From: Candidatus Lokiarchaeota archaeon
Lineage (GTDB): Archaea; Asgardarchaeota; Thorarchaeia; Thorarchaeales; Thorarchaeaceae
DNA: 64,000 bases
Direction of reading: 5' to 3'
Assembly (NCBI GenBank): GCA_014730275.1
Contig: WJIL01000108.1
Coordinates: forward strand, 1 to 64,000
Made by a program: the position numbers and the translations under genes. Of this stretch, positions 7,692 through 15,428 are shown in pieces. The first letter of the stretch is position 1, and every line of letters begins with the position of its first letter. The notes under the pieces are model-generated. The model was not told where the DNA came from and searched no databases. It worked only from the letters and a program-made list of their open reading frames with translations.

Positions 7692-9489
7692 ACGGGCATT
7701 ACTCTACGAGGATCTAGAACGATCCAACGAATATGAAGACATGACACTCCTCACCCGGATGGTGAGTTATCTTCTTGAGTACAAGGGATATTTCATAGCA
7801 ACTTGTATTTTCGTTGCTATCAACATCATCGTGAATATCTGGGCACCTTTTGTGCTCAGACATGCAATAGATGTGGATTTCATCAGCGGTGATTTGCAGG
7901 CTTTAGCAATGACTGCTTTGTTTTATGTTGTTCTTCGGATAGGCAACTGGCTTTCAAACTATGGCAGTGGTTACCTTACAGCCCTCATGGGACAACGAGC
8001 GGTATATTCAGTAAGACAGGAGCTTTTTGGCGAGCTTCAGAAGATGGGGCAAGACTTCTACGATGACTACGAAAGCGGGAGAGTGATTTCGAGACTAACC
8101 AACGATGTCGATCGTATGAGTGAGTTCCTCTCAGGTGGCCTTATCAATACGATGGCTCAATTCTTCATAATTTTCGCAATAGGAGGAATCATCTTCACCG
8201 TTGATTTTCAGTTGGCGATTGTTTCGCTGGCCGTGGTACCCCTTTTGGGAGGGACAGCCATATTCTTCAGAAAGAAGATGAGGGAAGCGTATCGGAGTAC
8301 GCGAAAGACAATATCCAGCGTTACAGCCAACCTTGCCGAGAGTATATCGGGCGCCAAGGTCACCAAGAGCTTCGCCAGAGAGAAACGATCAGCAGAAACT
8401 TTCGAGGAGCTCAATAAAGCCGATTACGAATCAAACATCGATGCGTCCAAAGCCAGTTCGACCTTTTTCCCGAGTATCAGATTTGTTGGTGCCATAGGCG
8501 TGTTCCTTATCCTCTGGATAGGTGGTATGCGACTTACTCAAGGGACGCTGAGCCTTGGTACACTTGTATTGTTTATCCGATTCAATGAACAGTTTTTCCG
8601 CCCAATGTTGATAATAAGCAACTTTTACAACACTGTGCAGGCTGCATTCGCAGGATCGGAAAGGGTATTTACAATCATGGATTCCGAACCTTCAATCGAG
8701 AACAAGTCAGACGCCATTGAGATGCCCCCTGTTAAAGGCCGGATAGAATTTGAGGATGTAACATTCGGCTATGTAAAAGATACACCGGTTCTAGAGGATT
8801 TCAATTTGGAAATCGAACCGGGCGAGACGATTGCCCTTGTTGGAGATACTGGTGCTGGGAAAACCACCGTGGTGAACCTACTCAATCGATTCTATGATGT
8901 GTGGGAAGGTTCTGTCAAAATCGACGGTATAGATGTCCGTGATGTCACTCAAGAGTCACTGCATTCCACTATTGGTATCGTACTGCAGGATCCATTCCTG
9001 TTCATGGGAACCGTGAAGGAAAATATCGCATATGGCAGACCAGATGCCACAGATGATGAAATAATAGAGGCTACTGAAGCCATTGGGGCAAGGAAGCTGA
9101 TTGAGAACCTGGACAATGGCTTCGAAACCGGTGTAGGAGAACGCGGAAGTCATCTATCAGAAGGGGAGCGCCAGCTCGTGAGTTTCGCTAGAGCTTTGCT
9201 TGCTGACCCCCGAATCCTGGTGTTGGATGAAGCCACCAGTAGTATCGATGTGTACACCGAACACACGATTCAGAAGGGCATGGAAACACTTCTTGGGGGC
9301 CGGACGTCGCTTGTCATTGCGCACAGGCTGTCAACTATAGTCAACGCTGATCGCATCGTCGTTATCGAAGATGGCGAGATCGTAGAATCTGGCAAACATG
9401 AGGAGCTCATGAAAAATAAGGGGAAATATTTCTCGCTGTACGAATTGCAGCTTAAGCCAAGGGCGATGGAATCAACTGCGACCGTGTAA
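7681..9489 (+). CDS. ABC exporter half-transporter, catalytic-site subunit
   Basis: 602 residues from a GTG overlapping the end of the first subunit (a second GTG follows at once). Six membrane helices (about 25-315), then the ATPase: Walker A GDTGAGKTT, Q-loop LQDPFLFMG, signature LSEGERQLVSFARALL, Walker B ILVLDEATSS with the catalytic Glu, H-loop IAHRLSTI. The signature is LSEGE instead of LSGGQ. Together with the LSGGQ/Asp composition of the partner this gives one consensus ATP site (this Walker A/B with the partner's LSGGQ) and one degenerate site, the standard arrangement of heterodimeric lipid or drug exporters. Substrate unknown. Confidence 0.93.
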   Translation: MVGRRALLYEDLERSNEYEDMTLLTRMVSYLLEYKGYFIATCIFVAINIIVNIWAPFVLRHAIDVDFISGDLQALAMTALFYVVLRIGNWLSNYGSGYLTALMGQRAVYSVRQELFGELQKMGQDFYDDYESGRVISRLTNDVDRMSEFLSGGLINTMAQFFIIFAIGGIIFTVDFQLAIVSLAVVPLLGGTAIFFRKKMREAYRSTRKTISSVTANLAESISGAKVTKSFAREKRSAETFEELNKADYESNIDASKASSTFFPSIRFVGAIGVFLILWIGGMRLTQGTLSLGTLVLFIRFNEQFFRPMLIISNFYNTVQAAFAGSERVFTIMDSEPSIENKSDAIEMPPVKGRIEFEDVTFGYVKDTPVLEDFNLEIEPGETIALVGDTGAGKTTVVNLLNRFYDVWEGSVKIDGIDVRDVTQESLHSTIGIVLQDPFLFMGTVKENIAYGRPDATDDEIIEATEAIGARKLIENLDNGFETGVGERGSHLSEGERQLVSFARALLADPRILVLDEATSSIDVYTEHTIQKGMETLLGGRTSLVIAHRLSTIVNADRIVVIEDGEIVESGKHEELMKNKGKYFSLYELQLKPRAMESTATV

Positions 9490-9519
9490 GGATAAGGAAA
9501 CATTCAGATAGTTGTTTTG

Positions 9520-9552
9520 TAAAAAAGAGGCCCCTGCTCAGAGCACAGGGGC
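9520..9552 (-). terminator. intrinsic-type terminator for the 9592-11084 operon
   Basis: Arms GCCCCTG (9530-9536) and CAGGGGC (9546-9552) form a stem. On the minus strand the stem is followed by CTCTTTTTT. It lies 40 bases after the stop at 9592. The T-run on only one side points to minus-strand termination, although the ABC genes also end here. Confidence 0.6.
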
Positions 9553-9591
9553 GGAATACTGATTCGATGCAAGGAACTAGAAGATGCGATT

Positions 9592-10344
9592 CTACTCTTC
9601 GTCTTCCCAGTCCAAATCGTCGATATCGCTGGAGCGTAGTTTCTTCAAGCTCTTTAGGCCCTTCAAACCCTTAAGTCCCATCATGGATTTACCAACTATG
9701 TTGGAGATTGATTGGCCCAGTCCCATCCCGGGAATATCTATACCACCTATCCCGTTCTTGCCAATTGTGATGGTCTTCCCGCTTGGTTCAGTGACTGTGA
9801 CACCACTCTTCTCAACCGACACCAGTCGATTTTCTTTAACCACGAAAACCGATTTGCCTCTGACAAGTACAATCTCTGGGTCCTTTGCTACAAGAACAAT
9901 CTTCTCATCTTCTTGGTCGGTTCCGATGATAACACCTTCTTCATCTAAGGCCCCTCTCCGTTCATCTTTGGTAGCACCCAAATCATCTATTTTGGGCCTT
10001 GCAGCTTCCAGGAATTCTTGGTTATTCGTATATTCCGTCTGTTGAAAATCAGTATCATGAGCAACCCGTGAGATATCATCAATCTCAACTGGTCCGAAAT
10101 ACACCTGTATACCCTTGAAAGAACCTGTTATCGATTCTCCAACAGCGCCGCGATCAGTTTCTGCAATTGCGTCAACAGCAAATTCTGCAGGATCACTAAA
10201 TACAAGCCCAATTGGTTCACCGTTGTCCAAGAGCCTTGAACAGATACATCCTGACCCTAGCGTGACCAAACATTTCTCTTTAGAAATGAGGTCATGGGTT
10301 GTTTCGATTACATGAGTCTCTTCTTCTATTGTCATGCGTGCCAT
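9592..10344 (-). CDS. conserved-looking protein of unknown function, beta-rich with basic/acidic tail
   Basis: 250 residues; no family recognised. The first half (about 1-100) alternates beta-strand-like segments (CLVTLGSGCICSRL, GLVFSDPAEFAVDAI, GIQVYFGPVEI). A second set follows at about 140-200 (EKIVLVAKDPEIVLVRGKSV, SVEKSGVTVTEPSGK). The tail is unusual: a GIGGIDIPGMGLG glycine-rich stretch, then GLKGLKGLKSLKKL repeats of G/S-L-K, ending in an acidic DLDWEDEE. No signal peptide or membrane helix. It starts two bases after the stop of the winged-helix gene and shares its terminator, so it is probably a functional partner or target of that regulator. Confidence 0.6.
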   Translation of the reverse strand: MARMTIEEETHVIETTHDLISKEKCLVTLGSGCICSRLLDNGEPIGLVFSDPAEFAVDAIAETDRGAVGESITGSFKGIQVYFGPVEIDDISRVAHDTDFQQTEYTNNQEFLEAARPKIDDLGATKDERRGALDEEGVIIGTDQEDEKIVLVAKDPEIVLVRGKSVFVVKENRLVSVEKSGVTVTEPSGKTITIGKNGIGGIDIPGMGLGQSISNIVGKSMMGLKGLKGLKSLKKLRSSDIDDLDWEDEE

Positions 10345-10346
10345 CT

Positions 10347-11084
10347 TTACACATCGCTCCTAAATTCATCATCTTCTTCAACGTCGTTTCCGTTCTCCTT
10401 TTTATCAAACTCAACCGAGACTTCACCATTGGTTCCAGCAGTTTTCTTTCCGTTTTGTACTCTTCTCTCATCTTCAACTTGGCTAGTTAACCACTGTGAT
10501 AACCGATACGCTAGTCTGCCTTCAATAGTAATGTAATAGGTTCCCCGCACCTCGCCTTTCACAACGTATCCAGCTTCAAGCAAAGGATTGAGATGATGGG
10601 TTAGTGAACTTCCCGTTCGCCCAACATGATTCTCCAGTTCATTGAACGATTTGGCGCCGTCTTTCAGAAACTCGAGAATACGTAATCGCTCTTCACTTCC
10701 CAGAGGACTGATTACCTCAGCAACACGCTCGGGGGGTATTTGCTCGATTTCTTCACGATCCCATTTACGCTTCGCGCGATGGACCCGTACTGGAGGAACC
10801 TTGACTCTGAAATCACCGATGCCCTCTACAGAGGCCTGAATCTGTTCGTTTATGCCTTCCATCATGTCGCTCAAGCTTTCGGTCATACCACTCAAATCAA
10901 TGAAGGGTCCACGAGGGGCATGACGAGATTCAGTAGTACGGCGAGATGATTCCCGCCGAATCCGGGCTTTGCTTCGAAGGTTCTTCCTTTCTCGGCGAAG
11001 ATCCTCAATTTCTTCACGGAGGGTTTCTTTGAGCTCTCGCACTTCGCGGAGCTCATCTCGTAGGTTGTCAATGTCGTCGCTCAT
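10347..11084 (-). CDS. ArsR-like winged-helix regulator with N-terminal coiled coil
   Basis: 245 residues. Residues 1-55 are a highly charged coiled coil (LRDELREVRELKETLREEIEDL and on) followed by a basic patch. A winged helix-turn-helix occupies about 125-200: SPLGSEERLRILEFLKDG, then FNELENHVGRTGSSLTHHLNPLLEAGYV as recognition region and YYITIEGRLAYRL as the end of the wing. This is the ArsR/HTH_20-type arrangement common in archaea. The C-terminus is acidic and disordered. A 5-bp inverted repeat lies between its TATA box and start codon, a likely autoregulatory operator. Operon with the unknown protein downstream. Confidence 0.8.
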   Translation of the reverse strand: MSDDIDNLRDELREVRELKETLREEIEDLRRERKNLRSKARIRRESSRRTTESRHAPRGPFIDLSGMTESLSDMMEGINEQIQASVEGIGDFRVKVPPVRVHRAKRKWDREEIEQIPPERVAEVISPLGSEERLRILEFLKDGAKSFNELENHVGRTGSSLTHHLNPLLEAGYVVKGEVRGTYYITIEGRLAYRLSQWLTSQVEDERRVQNGKKTAGTNGEVSVEFDKKENGNDVEEDDEFRSDV

Positions 11085-11097
11085 TGTATTCGTCTAA

Positions 11098-11124
11098 TGT
11101 ACAGTAGTACAGTTTGTTTATAAA
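11098..11124 (-). promoter_or_regulatory. promoter and candidate operator of the winged-helix gene
   Basis: Read on the minus strand, a TTTATAAAC box lies at about 11116-11124. Between it and the ATG at 11084 sits TGTAC-AGTA-GTACA (11098-11111), a perfect 5-bp inverted repeat with a 4-bp spacer. It overlaps the expected transcription start, the usual place for repression. The TATA box and repeat are seen; binding by the encoded regulator is inferred. Confidence 0.5.
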
Positions 11125-11157
11125 TTATACGGTCATAATACATCAAAGAATTGTGGT

Positions 11158-11429
11158 GGAATCAGATTTCAATGATCTGATTCCCAAAAGGAGAGATAGA
11201 GAGTAAGAGAAGGCCCAATGAGCCTCCGTTGAGAAGCGAGATGAGACCTATGCTTATATTCGAAGGAGGAGAGGCTCATTATTCCTAATCCAACGGGCCA
11301 GCCTTTGTGTGGGGGTGGTTGTGTTGAGTCTAAGCTCTTGCCGCCCATTGATGGGCCTATGGCTGCGTATCATAATGGAAAGGTATAATCCCTTTGCAAT
11401 TGAACAGCCCGGTGCATTTACAGTAAATG
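11158..11429. other. non-coding stretch with several inverted repeats, possible structured RNA
   Basis: About 400 bases between divergent genes (11085-11515) lack a convincing gene. Four perfect inverted repeats are present: 11158-11184 (10-bp arms GGAATCAGAT/ATCTGATTCC, 7-base loop); 11217-11226 with 11271-11280 (AATGAGCCTC/GAGGCTCATT); 11343-11356 (GCCCA-TTGA-TGGGC hairpin); and 11415-11429 (CATTTAC-A-GTAAATG). The first three could fold into one structured transcript; the last is more like an operator for the gene at 11516. I compared it by eye with RNase P RNA, SRP RNA, tRNA and C/D box patterns and saw no match. Confidence 0.35.
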
Positions 11430-11515
11430 TGGCTCAATGAAACATATGAATCACTTCAGCAGAAAGATAGAAGTAGGAAAACGCTACAGTCAGGAAAGTG
11501 GGAAGATGTGGCATA

Positions 11516-12028
11516 ATGAGTGAGCGTTCACTGTGGATTGGCGTTTTTCTTGCAGTCTTGATATCTGGTGTGGTAATGATCCTTTCACTATGGCCGCGGG
11601 GTTTGGATTCGGTATTGCTCAATGCCACGAGATTAGTTTCCATTTTCCTTGGCATGCTTGGAGGTACGGCTCTAGGGGAGCTATTTAGAATCAGAAATAA
11701 TCAGCAAACTGGACAGAAACTCTTGGATGATTTGCGAGAGGAATGCAAAGCGAATCTTGAGATTCTTGGCACAGGTGTACCATTGCGAAAAGGCTTCTGG
11801 ATTCTGGGAATGCGGTCAGGAAGAGCACAATACCTCCCTGATGAAAACAGGCACAATCTTTGGGAAATCTATTCCCGAATCACACACTACAATGAGGATA
11901 TTGAGAACCTTCACAGAGCTATGCTACTAAACCCAGAGCAGGAAAAACCAGCTGGTCTTCAGGAGGAAATAGACGACCTGTGTTCAGAAATAAGGAAACG
12001 AATCAAGCGCTTCCTGGATAAAAACTAG
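11516..12028 (+). CDS. membrane protein with two N-terminal helices and a helical cytosolic domain
   Basis: 170 residues from ATG 11516; an in-frame GTG at 11498 would add six residues. Two membrane segments (about 5-27 and 37-58, the second glycine-rich: IFLGMLGGTALGEL) precede a charged, mostly helical region (about 65-170). That region contains RNNQQTGQKLLDDLREECKANLEIL and a conserved-looking GFWILGMRSGRAQYLPDENRH. No family recognised. The architecture suggests a small membrane-anchored scaffold. Monocistronic, following the hairpin-rich gap. Confidence 0.65.
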   Translation: MSERSLWIGVFLAVLISGVVMILSLWPRGLDSVLLNATRLVSIFLGMLGGTALGELFRIRNNQQTGQKLLDDLREECKANLEILGTGVPLRKGFWILGMRSGRAQYLPDENRHNLWEIYSRITHYNEDIENLHRAMLLNPEQEKPAGLQEEIDDLCSEIRKRIKRFLDKN

Positions 12029-12046
12029 TTTGAAGAGACGAACCGA

Positions 12047-12391
12047 TTACGTCAAATTATCTCCCTTTGAAACACTGAACTCGACTATCCCGCCCTCAGG
12101 TGTCTCTTCAATTTCTGTTATCTTGGCGTTAAGTCCAAATTCGTGTTCAAGGAGAAACCGAAAATCCTCGAAATAATCGTAGTAGCCACAGGTTGTACAA
12201 AACGAGCCAGTAAACTCAAGAACAAGCGATTCGTCCTGAAATGATATCAATTCCGCCTTTACTTCAGGCACTCTATACTTGTTGTATTCGTTTATGGCAT
12301 TATCAATAACCTGCGTGATGTTCAGTCCTCTTCGCCTCCGCTCAAATGTAGCACAGATCATTGAAAAAGTAGTGGATTGAGGATAACTCAT
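12047..12391 (-). CDS. hypothetical protein with a CxxC motif
   Basis: 114 residues from ATG 12391. A longer frame starting at 12445 would overlap the gelsolin gene, and CTTAAATC lies about 25 bases ahead of 12391, favouring the shorter form. A helical segment (INITQ-like, GLNITQVIDNAINEYNKY) is followed by two beta strands, FCTTCGYYDYFEDF with its Cys pair, and a C-terminal alpha-beta segment. No family recognised; the size and pattern suggest a compact alpha/beta domain. Divergent from the gelsolin gene with a shared AT-rich promoter. Confidence 0.6.
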   Translation of the reverse strand: MSYPQSTTFSMICATFERRRRGLNITQVIDNAINEYNKYRVPEVKAELISFQDESLVLEFTGSFCTTCGYYDYFEDFRFLLEHEFGLNAKITEIEETPEGGIVEFSVSKGDNLT

Positions 12392-12418
12392 GCAAGCATG
12401 ATTTAAGGGCAAGCTTGC
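12392..12418. promoter_or_regulatory. shared divergent promoter with inverted repeat, gelsolin gene
   Basis: GCAAGC (12392-12397) and GCTTGC (12413-12418) flank ATGATTTAAGGGCAA. ATTTAA serves as a TATA-like box in both directions, about 25 bases from the ATG at 12432 and from the ATG at 12391. The arrangement could allow one protein to control both genes. Repeat seen; function inferred. Confidence 0.35.
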
Positions 12419-12431
12419 TAATTCTAAGACC

Positions 12432-13028
12432 ATGACCGAGCCCATTGTTTACCACGTGCAAGAAGGACGCCTTGTTTTGATGAAGGATCCTGGAGCTTTT
12501 GGAAAAGGAGACTGTTACCTTGTTGACGGTGGGGACAAAATCTATCTGTGGATTGGACCCGAATCAACCGTTGATGAGAGATTCCTAACTGCAGCAGAAG
12601 CAGTAATGCAGGACACTGCCCGAAAAGGCAAAGCTGACATTGATAGAATCGATGGCGGGGATGAACCGGAATCGTTCACGACCCTTTTCGATGATTTCGA
12701 AATCACCGATCAAGATACTGCCAGTATGTTGAAGAAAGTGCGTTTAGAAACCCATGAGCACAAGCTATGGAAAGTACACCGTGAGGGGGACAAGACCTTC
12801 TTCACAGAAGTGCCACTTGAAGAAAGCTCACTGAAATCAGACGATGTTTTCGTGCTTGATGCATGGGATGACATCTACGTATGGCGAGGGAAAACAGCTA
12901 CAGCCAGAGAAAAATTCGATGGAAATATCATCGCAAGGAGATATGACGCGGAGAGGGTCGGCGTTCAGGATATCGAAATAATAGAGGAAGGAGCAGAACC
13001 AGAAGGGTTCTTTGAAAGCTTCGGTTAA
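12432..13028 (+). CDS. two-domain gelsolin-like protein (Asgard 2DGel type)
   Basis: 198 residues forming two gelsolin repeats and nothing else. Repeat 1 (about 1-95) has GDCYLVDGGDKIYLWIGPES followed by the long helix ERFLTAAEAVMQD. Repeat 2 (about 105-198) has DDVFVLDAWDDIYVWRGKTA followed by AREKFDGNIIARRY. The VLD-x-x-D-x-I-Y-x-W-x-G pattern is the gelsolin core strand-turn carrying calcium ligands. Two-domain gelsolins from Thorarchaeota are known to bind actin and to sever or sequester filaments in a calcium-dependent way, so actin regulation is the likely role. TTTAAG about 26 bases upstream suggests a leaderless mRNA. This gene is the best single marker of the host lineage. Confidence 0.88.
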   Translation: MTEPIVYHVQEGRLVLMKDPGAFGKGDCYLVDGGDKIYLWIGPESTVDERFLTAAEAVMQDTARKGKADIDRIDGGDEPESFTTLFDDFEITDQDTASMLKKVRLETHEHKLWKVHREGDKTFFTEVPLEESSLKSDDVFVLDAWDDIYVWRGKTATAREKFDGNIIARRYDAERVGVQDIEIIEEGAEPEGFFESFG

Positions 13029-13212
13029 GCAATAGTTATGGTTCCTTGCAAATAAATGTCCGACGAGAGGTTCTTGAGGTACTAGGGGCGGAGCTTTCGT
13101 TCCTATGCAAGTTGCCAGCTACCACTTTTCATGAAGCTGAGAGGTTCATAAGGGGAAATACGGAATTCAGAAAGAGTATCTCTGTAAGGCATGCTCACGG
13201 AGGCAAAGCTCT

Positions 13213-14205
13213 TTGATTACCATAGACAAGGCACGGAATTGGGAGTCGTATAGAAATCACTGGACAGAATTGATTGCCTCTGTTCAGTGGTATGACAGCG
13301 ATGTCCCCATGCATTATTCTCCAGAGGAGGAGCTGGAAGAACTGGAAAGCGCTTTCATAAACAAAGAGGGGATATTCCTATTGGCCAAAGACGGGAGGGC
13401 TAAGATACGAGGGCTTTTGGGTGTCAGGTGTAAAGGGAATGTTGCCAAAGTTAGACCTTGGGAGCCGCTAGTAGCAGCCGATACATCACTGTATTATGTA
13501 GGACAAGTGCTTCTAGGGGCTGCTAGGACGGAATTGAGGAGGAAGGGAATAGAGACACTTCTCGCCACGCTGAAGTACAGCATAGATGAGATAGATAGCG
13601 CAAAACAACTACGTGAGCTCTATTTGAGCTGTGATTTTAATCTAACTCGATATGTTGGGATTCAGCTAATCGCAGACTTGACCCAGCTAGATACTGCTCA
13701 TAGAGGGCCACAGGATATGATTATCAGGAATATTGATACCATCGATATGGATAGAGTTACCGAGCATGTTCTCAGGGCGTATATGTCCACACCGGGGGAT
13801 CGTTCTATTCATGGCAACGACCCGGGAGTAAGTACTGCTGAAGGGATTATGCGAGCGTTGAATCAGGTAACCTCGGGCTCACTGGGAACAATGAAGCCGG
13901 GTTTGTACAAGCAGGGATTCAAAGATGGGACACTTGCAGGATTCATTCTCGCAGTCATTCGAAATCGGCCATACTATCCACGCCATGGACTGATTTTCCT
14001 ATTCGGTGTTTTCCCCGAATTTCGACGACAGGGAATTGGTCAGGCACTACTGTATGAATTGGGGAAAACGCTCAAAGAATATGGCTGTGAATATACCTTC
14101 GTAGGAACACCAAAGGAGAACCAGCCAGCAATCAACTGCTATATTGATGCGGGATTTGAACCCAACTCTTGGGTGGAATTCTATTCCACAGAACTGAATC
14201 CGTAG
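13213..14205 (+). CDS. GNAT family N-acetyltransferase, two-domain
   Basis: 330 residues from TTG 13213; no ATG lies upstream in frame nearby. The C-terminal half is a GNAT domain: LIFLFGVFPEFRRQGIGQALLYELG is motif A with the acetyl-CoA pyrophosphate loop RRQGIG, and NQPAINCYIDAGFEP is motif B. The N-terminal half has a weaker, GNAT-like pattern (FLLAKDGRAKIRGLLGV, RRKGIETLLATLKYSI), so this may be a tandem GNAT as in mycothiol synthase-like proteins. The acceptor is unknown. Stands alone between the gelsolin and hydrolase genes. Confidence 0.8.
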   Translation: MITIDKARNWESYRNHWTELIASVQWYDSDVPMHYSPEEELEELESAFINKEGIFLLAKDGRAKIRGLLGVRCKGNVAKVRPWEPLVAADTSLYYVGQVLLGAARTELRRKGIETLLATLKYSIDEIDSAKQLRELYLSCDFNLTRYVGIQLIADLTQLDTAHRGPQDMIIRNIDTIDMDRVTEHVLRAYMSTPGDRSIHGNDPGVSTAEGIMRALNQVTSGSLGTMKPGLYKQGFKDGTLAGFILAVIRNRPYYPRHGLIFLFGVFPEFRRQGIGQALLYELGKTLKEYGCEYTFVGTPKENQPAINCYIDAGFEPNSWVEFYSTELNP

Positions 14206-14366
14206 CCATTGAATCTTCACTTTCAAATTGTTGGGGACCCATTCAGCTTCCTTCGTAAGATTCACGATAGATTGACGCCTTTCTGAATCAATTGAGTTCC
14301 CCCAATCAACTATAATAGTCAAGTTATGCGTAAAATCTGATATACTACGAAGGTCATGTATTCGAT

Positions 14367-15353
14367 ATGCTCGTTGAAATCACTCTTGTCTTTCTACTAG
14401 TGATACTTGTCTGGACTGTAATATCGTTCAGGGGTTGGAAACGAAAGATTACGAATACTCTAAGGGAGGAAAGTGAAGTTGCTAACACGGCAAGAGGTAA
14501 GATTGAGTATGCTCTCCAAGGTAATGGACCAGTAGTTCTAATGCTACATGGTGCTCCTGGCGGATATGATCAAGGCTCACTAGATATGGATATGTGGGTC
14601 AACGAAGGTTTCTCATTATTGACCATTTCGAGGCCAGGCTATCTCCGCACACCATTGAGTACCGGGAAGACATTCCAAGAGCAAGCAGATGCTATTAGTG
14701 CGCTACTGGACGCGCTTGGTATCTCAAAGGTCGCGATTGTTGCCGCCTCGGCTGGAGGACCTGTAGCTTTGCATTTTGCTCTACATCATCCAGACCGAAT
14801 ATCGGCTCTTGTTCTAATGGCTGCAGCCAGCCAACAGTATACCGTAGAGGAGAACCAAATGCATTCCTTGCTTGGTCGGATACTTATGTCCGACACGATT
14901 GCGGATTTTGGAGTCTGGTTGTACGACATTCTGACAAGATACTGGACTAGCATGTCATTAAAACAGATGTTCAATGAGAACGTAACTTTGGAACCAGAGG
15001 AATTAGATGAGTATGTAGACGAAGTGATGGCGATCCCAGAAGAGGTTGCTTGGTATAAGAGGTTCGTCCGCACGACCTGTCCAATGAGTCTAAGAAATGC
15101 AGGGCTCAACAATGATTTGGAGCAGCTTGGGCAGGTATCTTTTGATAATTTGGACGTCATAGAGTGCCCAACATTAGTGGTTCATGGAACAGCCGATGGA
15201 GATGTATCATACACAAATGCTGAGTTCTCGGCTTCGTCAATCCCAGATGCTAGATTGTACAGTCTTGACGGTGTTGGACATATAGTCGGGTTAGGAGAAC
15301 ACGTCCCTGAAATGAATTCAGAAATACTTGAATTTCTTGGAGAATCCATGTGA
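14367..15353 (+). CDS. membrane-anchored alpha/beta hydrolase
   Basis: 328 residues. A hydrophobic N-terminal helix (3-20) followed by RGWKRK suggests an anchored protein. The hydrolase fold follows: LMLHGAPGG (oxyanion loop), AASAGG with nucleophile Ser128 (A-x-S-x-G variant of G-x-S-x-G), VVHGTADGDV (acid) and GVGHIVGL (base). The order and spacing fit a complete catalytic triad. Substrate unknown; the fold covers esterases, lipases and C-C hydrolases. Converges on the etf operon, separated by a hairpin. Confidence 0.85.
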   Translation: MLVEITLVFLLVILVWTVISFRGWKRKITNTLREESEVANTARGKIEYALQGNGPVVLMLHGAPGGYDQGSLDMDMWVNEGFSLLTISRPGYLRTPLSTGKTFQEQADAISALLDALGISKVAIVAASAGGPVALHFALHHPDRISALVLMAAASQQYTVEENQMHSLLGRILMSDTIADFGVWLYDILTRYWTSMSLKQMFNENVTLEPEELDEYVDEVMAIPEEVAWYKRFVRTTCPMSLRNAGLNNDLEQLGQVSFDNLDVIECPTLVVHGTADGDVSYTNAEFSASSIPDARLYSLDGVGHIVGLGEHVPEMNSEILEFLGESM

Positions 15354-15387
15354 CAGAAAATATTCGTATTTGAAACAAATGAATGAA

Positions 15388-15417
15388 AGCCTGCCGCCAT
15401 TCTCTGGCGAACAGGCT
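15388..15417. terminator. bidirectional hairpin between convergent genes
   Basis: AGCCTG (15388-15393) pairs with CAGGCT (15412-15417), enclosing GCCA/TGGC as an inner stem. Both flanks are T-rich on their own strand (TTCCTTTCTACCTTTC on plus, TTTCATTCATTTG on minus). It lies exactly between the stops of the hydrolase and the etfA gene. Confidence 0.55.
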
Positions 15418-15428
15418 CTGATTCCTTT

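Noticed and set aside
11100-11500. RNase P RNA, SRP RNA, tRNA or C/D box RNA in the long gap
   Set aside because: The universal RNase P P4 sequences, the SRP domain IV loop, a T-loop GTTCRA in tRNA context and paired C/D boxes were not found by eye. Only generic hairpins remain.
13141-13200. ATG at 13191 as the start of the GNAT gene
   Set aside because: It is in a different reading frame and stops early; the GNAT frame begins at TTG 13213.
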